A stretch of DNA of 19,037 bases. It comes from an uncultured Oscillospiraceae bacterium (lineage in GTDB: Bacteria > Bacillota > Clostridia > Oscillospirales > Oscillospiraceae). Position 1 is the stretch's first letter. Every line of letters starts with the position of its first letter. Location: contig CANRBW010000010.1 of NCBI GenBank assembly GCA_947628975.1, positions 1-19,037 of the forward strand, written 5' to 3'. Shown one piece after another: positions 6,931 through 13,234 of this stretch. A program made the translations under genes and the position numbers. Below the pieces are notes generated by a model. That model ran no database searches and was not told where the DNA came from. It saw only the letters and a program-made list of their open reading frames with translations.

Positions 6931-9564
6931 CTATTCCCGTTCAAAGGCGGACCCGGGGTCCAGGCTGGGGGTCTCCTGGGGGTCCTTTTCCATCTGGTTG
7001 GCCAGGTAGAGGTAGTAGCGGGCTCCGCCGTCCCCCGTGCCCTGGCGCACCAGGCTGAGGAAGACCCGCTTGGCCTGGGAGAAGTCCCCGGCGTACAGCG
7101 CGTAGACCCCCTCGGCGAAGCGGTCCTTGGTCTGCCCCTTGAGCTTGCGGCTCTCGTAGGGGTCCCCGTCAAAGATCTCGTAGGTCCGCAGCAGCGCCCC
7201 GCCCACGGCGCACTTGCCCATGTAGCGGCAGGCGTAGCCCTCCGCCTTGGCGGCCACCGCCTCGGTGCACAGGATGTTGGCCTCCAGCCGGTCGCACAGC
7301 TCCAGCAGGTGCTGGGTGGCGGAGAAGCTGGCGGAGATGGAGGTGGGCTCGATCTGGGCCTCGTCCCCCACCACGCCCAGGATCACGTCCCCCTCGTCCA
7401 GGGCGATGCGGGCGGTCACCGGCGGGCGGTCCTCGGTCTGGCGCTGGCTGTTGATCTCCAGGATCTCCTGCTGGATGGCCACCGCGGCGCTCACCGCCAC
7501 GGCGCTGCCCGCCTCGAACACCGCGTCATAGCCGCCGTAGGCGAAGTTGAACACCGCCCCGCCCTTCTCGGTGACGATGGAGGCGGTCCGCTCCAGGATC
7601 TCGTTGATGTTTTCAAACAGCGTCTCCCCCCGGCCCTGGTAGACCTGGTCCGGGAAGCGGAAGGAGAAGGTCATGGCCGCCAGGTGCCGGGTGGCGAAGG
7701 CCCGCTTGTCCACCTGGGCGATGGACTGCTTCCCCAGCAGGGACAGCACCCGCTCCGGCACGAAGCGGCGGTAGGCCCGCTCCATCTCCCCGTGCCGCTC
7801 CTCCAGAGCGCCGATGGTCCGGGACAGGGCGTTCACGTCCTCCGCCAGGCTGGTCAGCTCGTCCCCGCCGCCCTGCCGGATGGAGACCTCCCTCTCCCCG
7901 GCGTTCAGGGCGTCCACGCCGCCCATGATCCGCCGCAGGCCCAGGGTGACCCGGAGCAGGACCATCAGGGCCAGCAGGGTGATCAGGGCGGCCAGCGCCG
8001 CCAGCTCCCGGACGGTCCAGAGCACATGGGTCCTGCTGTGGGCCAGCAGCGCGTCGCCGTCCACGTCCACGGTGAGCACCCGCTGTCCCAGGGACTGGCA
8101 GAATACGAACCTGGGGTGGTCCTCCGGCCCCTCGGTGCCGAAGGAGGAGCCCTCCTCCAAGGCCCGCTGGACCAGGCCGCGGTCAAAGCCGCCGTAGAGC
8201 TCCCCTCTGGACCCGGTGGGGATGCCGGTGCTGTCCGCCGCCAGATACCACCGCCGGGAGGCGTCCCGGGTGAAGAGGGCGGCGCGCACGTCCCGGTAGG
8301 TCCCCCCCTCCGTGCCGACCAGTCCGGCGGCGACGTGCCGGGGCAGGTCCTCCTCCGGCAGGTCCTCCGCCATGGCCAGGCGGGTGGTGATCTCCAGCAT
8401 CTCCTGGCCCTCCCGCTCCGCCGCGGCGCGGATGGAGCGGGGCGCGGCCAGCTGGGCCAGGGCGGCCACCGCCAGGACGGCCGTGGCCACGATCAGCGTC
8501 CCCCACCGGACCAGCAGGGGCAGCCGGAGCCGCCGGGCCTCGCACACCACATACCACAGCAGCAGGGTGACCAGCGTCACCCCCACGCCCAGCCCAGCCA
8601 GGATGAGCGCGCACTTCCAGGGGGCCCGGTGGAGCATCCCGGTCAGGTCGGTGACGTTGGTGCCGTCGTCCAGCACCAGGCGCATCCCGTCCAGCAGGAG
8701 GATGGGCTCCCCGTCCCGGTCGATGGTCATGTAGGTGCAGTGGTCCAGGTCATAGTTCACGCCCTCCCGCTCCAGCGCCATGTAGGGGTAGGGCTGCCAG
8801 ATGAAGAAGTCGGCGCAGTAGAGCACCATATCCGTCTCGTTCAGGTAGTAGGCCCCCATGTTGGCCCAGGTGAGGTGGGAGATGTTCTGCCCCTGGGCGT
8901 AGGCCGGGTCCAGGTCCCGGCGGATCACCTGATCCCCCGTGGCGATGGCCCAGCTCCCCTCCCCCCGGATCAGTCCGTCCCGCAGGTCGGGCTGGGTCAC
9001 GCTCTCCAGCTGTTCCACCCCGCCGGTGATGCTGGTCCTGTAGAAGTGGATGGTGTCCCCCTGGCGGACGCCGAAGTACAGGGAGGTCGCGTCCGCCGCC
9101 CAGAAGTCGGTCACGCCCACGTTCGCCATCTGCTCCCGGAGGTTGTCCCCCGTGGTGGGCAGGGCCAGGAGCCGCTCCGCCGTCCCCCCGTCGAACCGGT
9201 AGAGCACCAGCTCCGCGGGGGACTTGGACAGATCGAACAGGGAGAGGATGTAAAAGTCGTCGGAGTTGACATAGAGCCTCTGGGGCAGCGTGTTCTCCCC
9301 AATGGCCGACATATCCACCCGCCAGAAGCCGGTCTGGTGGCCGCTCCGGTCCCCCTGGGAGAGGAAGTAGCCCTTCTGGTCCTGGCCCAGGGCGTAGATC
9401 TTCTTGTCCGCCCCCGAGGCCACCAGGCTGTACACCTGGCCGCCCACCCCGCTGGCCAGGGTGGAGACGCACTGGGAGACCAGGTCCCAGGCCGTCAGGG
9501 CGGTCCCGGCGGCCAACAGCAGGAGGATCAGCACAAAGACCGCCGCCTTCCTCAGCTTTTCCAT
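6931..9564 (-). CDS. Membrane protein with sensor-like regions, HAMP and degenerate class III cyclase domain
   Basis: An 877-residue protein. Membrane helices lie at about 7-26, 317-341, 351-374 and 516-540. Residues 27-316 form a large extracytoplasmic region of repeated short beta segments (propeller-like in appearance). Residues 375-512 are a second outside loop of sensor size. A HAMP-type segment follows the last helix (about 540-590). Residues 600-800 align by eye with class III adenylate/guanylate cyclases: RFVPERVLSLLGKQSI, then AAMTFSFRF, a GGAVFNFAYGGYDAVFE stretch, IALDEGDVILGVVGD, and a C-terminal RTYEIFDGDP. Residues 810-862 resemble a TPR. The first metal aspartate (usual F-SDI) and the GDAxMA motif are replaced, so cyclic-nucleotide synthesis is unlikely; a sensory or conformational role is more probable. 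The ATG at 9564 has AGGAGG 8 bases upstream; a longer open frame to 9837 is rejected because it overlaps the previous gene. Confidence 0.75.
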   Translation of the reverse strand: MEKLRKAAVFVLILLLLAAGTALTAWDLVSQCVSTLASGVGGQVYSLVASGADKKIYALGQDQKGYFLSQGDRSGHQTGFWRVDMSAIGENTLPQRLYVNSDDFYILSLFDLSKSPAELVLYRFDGGTAERLLALPTTGDNLREQMANVGVTDFWAADATSLYFGVRQGDTIHFYRTSITGGVEQLESVTQPDLRDGLIRGEGSWAIATGDQVIRRDLDPAYAQGQNISHLTWANMGAYYLNETDMVLYCADFFIWQPYPYMALEREGVNYDLDHCTYMTIDRDGEPILLLDGMRLVLDDGTNVTDLTGMLHRAPWKCALILAGLGVGVTLVTLLLWYVVCEARRLRLPLLVRWGTLIVATAVLAVAALAQLAAPRSIRAAAEREGQEMLEITTRLAMAEDLPEEDLPRHVAAGLVGTEGGTYRDVRAALFTRDASRRWYLAADSTGIPTGSRGELYGGFDRGLVQRALEEGSSFGTEGPEDHPRFVFCQSLGQRVLTVDVDGDALLAHSRTHVLWTVRELAALAALITLLALMVLLRVTLGLRRIMGGVDALNAGEREVSIRQGGGDELTSLAEDVNALSRTIGALEERHGEMERAYRRFVPERVLSLLGKQSIAQVDKRAFATRHLAAMTFSFRFPDQVYQGRGETLFENINEILERTASIVTEKGGAVFNFAYGGYDAVFEAGSAVAVSAAVAIQQEILEINSQRQTEDRPPVTARIALDEGDVILGVVGDEAQIEPTSISASFSATQHLLELCDRLEANILCTEAVAAKAEGYACRYMGKCAVGGALLRTYEIFDGDPYESRKLKGQTKDRFAEGVYALYAGDFSQAKRVFLSLVRQGTGDGGARYYLYLANQMEKDPQETPSLDPGSAFERE

Positions 9565-10295
9565 GCTCCTCGCCTCCTTCTTCCCGATCTCCATTTGAGG
9601 TACGCCCCCGCCTGCCGGAACAGACGGCTCACCGGGTTGCGACCCTCCAGGTCCTCGTAGGCCGCCTGGATCCCGTCCCGCCGCTCCCGCCACAGGGCGT
9701 AGAGCTGGACCACCCCCGGCAGATCCCGGCGGTCCAGCTCCTCCAACAGCTCCAGCTCCTCCCGCGGCGCGCCGAACCGGGGCCGCAGGAGCTTGCGCAG
9801 CTGGTCGGCGACGAGGTAGACCAGCTCCCTTGGGCACATCCCCTCCATGGGCAGCACCTGGAAGCGCAGCCTCAGCCGGCCGCTCTTCCCGTCCACCAGC
9901 ACGTTGTCCGACAGCATAGCCGCGCAGCTCACCGGGGCGGGCAGGTCGGCCAGGTTCAGCGCCTGGTCCATCAACTGCCCGGCGTAGTCCAGCCTCTCCC
10001 GCCAGCTGTGGCGGTCCCCCAGGTAGAAGACCTGGTCGATGCCGGTCCCCTCCCGGTCCTCAAAGACGGTGACCAGGCTCCCCTTCTCCAGAAACATCTC
10101 CAGAAAGTCGGGGCAGCCCTTCAGCCGGTCAAATCCCGCCAGCTGTTCCTTCAGCCACGGCCCCTCGTAGAGGTTCAGCAGGCAGGAGCGGACCTCCCGG
10201 TCCAGGATGTCCACCGCCTGCACGCAGGCGTAGTGCTCCTCCACCCGGATGACCCGGACGACCTTATACCGCTCCCTCACCCAGAAGGCTTCCAC
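9552..10295 (-). CDS. Kinase-fold-like protein lacking catalytic residues (putative pseudokinase)
   Basis: A 247-residue soluble protein starting at a GTG (10295) with AGGAGG 7 bases upstream. Its layout recalls a protein kinase: an N-terminal RYKVVRVIR strand pair (residues 9-17), a beta-3-like CLLNLYE, a hinge-like LVTVFEDREGTGIDQVF (74-90), a helix with ALNLADLPAPVS, then MLSDNVLVDGKSGRLRLRF (127-145). The last segment resembles the catalytic loop plus DFG region of Ser/Thr kinases. The glycine loop, the VAIK lysine, the HRD aspartate and the DFG motif are all absent; only the Asn-x-Leu-Val part survives. The C-terminus is very basic. I infer a pseudokinase-like binding or scaffold protein. 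The assignment is by pattern only and could be wrong. It overlaps the next gene by 13 bases, so it is probably co-translated with the membrane cyclase-like protein and may act at its cytoplasmic face. Confidence 0.5.
   Translation of the reverse strand: MEAFWVRERYKVVRVIRVEEHYACVQAVDILDREVRSCLLNLYEGPWLKEQLAGFDRLKGCPDFLEMFLEKGSLVTVFEDREGTGIDQVFYLGDRHSWRERLDYAGQLMDQALNLADLPAPVSCAAMLSDNVLVDGKSGRLRLRFQVLPMEGMCPRELVYLVADQLRKLLRPRFGAPREELELLEELDRRDLPGVVQLYALWRERRDGIQAAYEDLEGRNPVSRLFRQAGAYLKWRSGRRRRGAWKS
9573..9578 (-). promoter_or_regulatory. Ribosome-binding site that sets the start at 9564
   Basis: AGGAGG on the coding strand with an 8-base spacer to the ATG at 9564, located inside the end of the upstream gene. 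The hydrophobic N-terminal helix begins directly after this ATG. Confidence 0.75.
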
Positions 10296-10325
10296 CGCTC
10301 CCCCTCCTTTCCCGTTTCTCTCTCA

Positions 10326-10339
10326 CCGCCGCGGCGGCG
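10326..10339. other. GC-rich stem-loop directly after the stop at 10340
   Basis: On the minus strand the bases right after the TAA read CGCCG-CCG-CGGCG, which can fold as a five-base-pair hairpin, and the region contains the perfect palindrome CCGCCGCGGCGG. No U-run follows (the next bases are TGAGAGAGAAAC), so it is not a canonical Rho-independent terminator. It could stabilise the upstream message end or mark the boundary between the baseplate genes and the membrane cassette. In DNA this GC-rich it could also be chance. Confidence 0.3.
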
Positions 10340-12118
10340 TTATTCCACGATGACGAACGCGCTGGCGCTGACCTGGGGGTCGGCGTTGGCGGTGGCGGTG
10401 ATCTCGTAGGTCCCCGGCAGCTCAGGGGCCTGGTAGAGGCCGTTGTGGTCGATGGCGCCGCCGCCCTCGCCCTTGACCGCCCACTGGACCCCCTTGTCCT
10501 CGCTGCCCACCACCTCGGCCAGCAGCTGGAGGCTCCCCCGGCACTCCAGCCGGGAGAACTCCGGGGTGACGCGCAGGCTGACGCCCCGCTGGGCCAGGAT
10601 CCGGCTGGTATCCCGCTCCGGCTTCTGGACGAAGTAGTGGACCCGGATGAGGTTGCCCTCCACCGTGTCGTGGAGCCACACCCCGATCCGCATGGTCCCC
10701 CGCTCCGGGTAGATCACCGCGGCGGCATCCGCCCAGGGCGGGTTGAGCTTGCTCCCCTTCCCCCGGAAGATCTCGCTGCTGCCCACCAGCAGGGCGGTCT
10801 CCTCCTTCTCGGTGTCCTTGAACTCCACGCTCAGGCGCACGTCCACCGCCCCGGCCCCCAGGCCGTGGGCAATCTCGTCGGAGAAGACCCGGCTGTTCAC
10901 CCGGATGCCGCCGGGCAGGGGGATGTCCACCGTCCCGTGGGCGATGGCGTAGTCGTACTGCTCCGGGGAGGGGATGCCGAAGTCCAGGTGGAGCCCGCCG
11001 GTGGAGGGCTGATAGACCGCCTTCACGTCCGGCTGCTGCCAGTATTCCAGCGACCTGGTCGAGGTGGTCACCCGCAGGTCGGCGGCGCCCTGGGTCTGGA
11101 CGGCGGTCTCCCGCTTGATCCCCTGGCCGAAGGGCAGGTCGGTCACCCCGTTGACGAACACCCCGTCGGCGGAGCGGATGAGCTCCAGCTTGGCCAGGTA
11201 GACGGGCAGGTCCTGGCCCCGGATGTGCCGCTCCAGGCTGTCGCCCCGGCGGCGGTGCTCCTGGAGGGCGTCCCGATCCCGGCACAGGGCGGTCCGCGCG
11301 TCCACCGTCAGATGGTTCTTGTAGCGGTGGCTGCCCAGCTCCACGTTCAGCTCACAGCCGGAGGGGAACAGCTGGCCCTCCACGCCGTCCAGCGCCCTGG
11401 CCCGGAGGGGGAAGTCCACGGTGTAGACCATCCGCCCCTCCTCCTTGCTCTCCTTCCAGTCCAGCTTGACCCGGCCGTTGTCGCTCTCCACGAAGGTGTT
11501 CTCCCCCTCCAGGGAGAAGCGCACCGGCGGGGTCTGGGCGTTTTTCACCACCAGGATGTGGACCTGGAACTCCTCCCCGGCGCAGGCGGCCCCCGGCGCG
11601 GACAGCACCAGGGTCAGCTCCTCGCCCTGGTAGAGGACGCTCACGTTCTCCTCCCCCGCGGCCTCCAGCAGCTCCTGATAGGTGGGGGGCTGGGCGGTGA
11701 GGTAGAGCTTCCCGCACTCCCTGGTCAAATCGAACTGCCGCTCGTCCCCCTGCTGGACGCCGGTGGCGTTCACCGGCTCCACGTCCTCCTCGTCGTAGCG
11801 CAGGCAGAGGTAGGCGTCCCGGCTGTCCTTCAGCTCCTCCTGCCCCTCCAGCATCCTCAGCTTGCGGAAGACCGTCTCCGGCAGGACGATCTCCCTGCCC
11901 CGGTAGTCCAGGGCCATGCCGCTTTCGATCATCAGGGTGGACTCGTCGCTGGCGGTGACCCCCAGACCGCACACCACCCCGGGCCCGGTCACCAGGCGGT
12001 TGAGCATGGCCCGCTTCTCGTTGTGGTAGGTCTGCTCTTTTTCAAAGTCCCGGACGGTGAGCAGCTTGCCGTAAAAATAGCGGTTGCGCTCAAAGGGAGA
12101 ATATTTGCCGTTATTCAT
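10340..12118 (-). CDS. Conserved CIS-cluster protein with C-terminal bacterial Ig-like domain
   Basis: A 592-residue protein. The opening, with NRYFYGKLLTVRDFEKEQTY and then a NRLVTGPGVVCGLGV segment, is a pattern I associate with uncharacterised proteins lying beside tail-protein genes in CIS clusters; I cannot name a proven function. The middle is mostly beta. From about residue 505 to the end is a bacterial Ig-like (Big-type) domain: RVTPEFSRL, VQWAVKG, a GAIDHNGLYQAPELPGTYE segment and a final VSASAFVIVE strand. There is no signal peptide or membrane helix. Being translationally coupled to the gpI-like gene, it is probably a structural part of the baseplate periphery. It could occupy the place of a short tail fibre or surface-binding protein, since no separate fibre gene is visible. 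The ATG at 12118 is chosen over a TTG at 12133 because GGAGG lies 8 bases before it. Confidence 0.72.
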   Translation of the reverse strand: MNNGKYSPFERNRYFYGKLLTVRDFEKEQTYHNEKRAMLNRLVTGPGVVCGLGVTASDESTLMIESGMALDYRGREIVLPETVFRKLRMLEGQEELKDSRDAYLCLRYDEEDVEPVNATGVQQGDERQFDLTRECGKLYLTAQPPTYQELLEAAGEENVSVLYQGEELTLVLSAPGAACAGEEFQVHILVVKNAQTPPVRFSLEGENTFVESDNGRVKLDWKESKEEGRMVYTVDFPLRARALDGVEGQLFPSGCELNVELGSHRYKNHLTVDARTALCRDRDALQEHRRRGDSLERHIRGQDLPVYLAKLELIRSADGVFVNGVTDLPFGQGIKRETAVQTQGAADLRVTTSTRSLEYWQQPDVKAVYQPSTGGLHLDFGIPSPEQYDYAIAHGTVDIPLPGGIRVNSRVFSDEIAHGLGAGAVDVRLSVEFKDTEKEETALLVGSSEIFRGKGSKLNPPWADAAAVIYPERGTMRIGVWLHDTVEGNLIRVHYFVQKPERDTSRILAQRGVSLRVTPEFSRLECRGSLQLLAEVVGSEDKGVQWAVKGEGGGAIDHNGLYQAPELPGTYEITATANADPQVSASAFVIVE

Positions 12119-13217
12119 TCCTTTCTCCTCCAATCGTGGTGTCGTTGTGGATGGTCACCTGTTCGTTGATGGCGGCGGGGACATAGCCGCCCACGGTGGA
12201 ATTGATCCCCAGATAGGTGTGCCAGTCCAGCTGGACGCACTGCTTGAGCTGGATCATCCGCATGGTCATCCCCGCGGGGATGACCTCCTCCATCTGGCGC
12301 TGGAACTCCTGGCGCTGGCGCTGGCTGGCGAAGGTGTCCTCCGGCAGAAGGACGAAGAAGCAATAGGGGTCCTCCCCGTACAGCCGCCGGTAGACCTCCG
12401 GGTCCCGGCACTCCGGCCGGTTGGGGGAGACCTGGAAGTGCTCGACCAGGATGGGCTCCCGCCCGGTCAGCCGCCGGACGCTCCGCCGGACCCCCTCCAC
12501 GGTGTAGAGGCTCTCGTGGTCGGCCAGGGCGGAGCGGATCCTCTGCCGGAGCAGGTCCGGGTCCTCCTCCCAGTCCACGCACATCCAGGCGGCCAGATAC
12601 CGCAGCATCTCCCCCTGGGCCCGCTGGTAGTCGATCCGGCCCGGCATCCCGTCGATGGCCCGCTCCATATCGGCGTACATACTGTCGAAAATGGACAGGA
12701 ACCGCCGGGTGAAGTCCTGGCTCTGGTAGATGGCGGGGAGGTAGTCCACCATGTGGTCCCCCGCCATCCACAGCCGCAGACGCCGGACCGAGGGGGCCTG
12801 GGCCCCGGCGGAGGTCAGCTCAAAGGCCAGCCACAGATACCGCCCCGTCCGCTGGACCAGGAAGTCCGTCCCGTCCGAGACGGGGAGGCCGAAGATCTCC
12901 CGCACCGCGGCGGCCGGGTCCCCCTCCAGCTCCCGCAGGCCCTGGTCCAGGTCCTCCCACGCCCCCCAGCCGCGCTGGTCGGCGGCGTAGGCGTAGACCC
13001 GCAGGGCGGTGTCGGGGGGCAGGTCGGCCTCCACCACCGCGCGGCGCCAGGCGAAGCCCTTCTCGCCGCTGTCCACCGCCCGCATACAGTACATCCCGGC
13101 GCTGCCCAGGTCCCGGTCCAGGCCCCAGCCGTCGCCCCGGGGGGAGATATGGTAGAACAGTCCGCCCAGCCACTGCTCCGCGCACTGGAAGACCATCTGT
13201 TGTTGGATGGGCGCCAT
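12111..13217 (-). CDS. Phage tail protein, P2 gpI / TIGR02242-like
   Basis: A 368-residue protein with two parts. Residues 1-150 are beta-rich and end in a segment of the type RYLWLAFELTSAG. From about residue 155 comes the tail-protein signature: DYLPAIYQ, a RRFLSIFDSMYADMERAID stretch, then EMLRYLAAWMCVDW, followed by a helical RQRIRSAL--H--LYTVEGVRRSV-RLTGREPILVEHF region. This matches the TIGR02242 phage tail domain found beside baseplate J genes in CIS and phage loci, where gpI-like proteins attach fibres to the wedge. The ATG at 13217 follows GGAGG with a 9-base spacer. The stop overlaps the start of the next gene by 8 bases, so the two are probably translated together. Confidence 0.87.
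   Translation of the reverse strand: MAPIQQQMVFQCAEQWLGGLFYHISPRGDGWGLDRDLGSAGMYCMRAVDSGEKGFAWRRAVVEADLPPDTALRVYAYAADQRGWGAWEDLDQGLRELEGDPAAAVREIFGLPVSDGTDFLVQRTGRYLWLAFELTSAGAQAPSVRRLRLWMAGDHMVDYLPAIYQSQDFTRRFLSIFDSMYADMERAIDGMPGRIDYQRAQGEMLRYLAAWMCVDWEEDPDLLRQRIRSALADHESLYTVEGVRRSVRRLTGREPILVEHFQVSPNRPECRDPEVYRRLYGEDPYCFFVLLPEDTFASQRQRQEFQRQMEEVIPAGMTMRMIQLKQCVQLDWHTYLGINSTVGGYVPAAINEQVTIHNDTTIGGERNE
12127..12131 (-). promoter_or_regulatory. Ribosome-binding site that sets the start at 12118
   Basis: GGAGG on the coding strand, 8 bases before the ATG at 12118. The alternative TTG start at 12133 overlaps this site, so it is unlikely to be used. Confidence 0.7.
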
Positions 13218-13234
13218 CCGGCCTCACCTCCCTC

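Noticed and set aside
7309..9660. Very long open frame on the + strand (about 783 codons), with others such as 15297-17330, 10445-12169, 13526-15145 and 170-1663
   Set aside because: All lie antisense to well-supported minus-strand genes in GC-rich DNA, where the opposite strand rarely has stops. Their translations are Gly/Pro/His/Gln/Arg-rich with no family motifs.
9565..9837. N-terminal extension of the cyclase-like protein to an upstream start at 9837
   Set aside because: The extension lies wholly within the preceding gene in another frame and is Ala/Gly/Pro-rich. The ATG at 9564 has an AGGAGG site and begins directly with a membrane helix.
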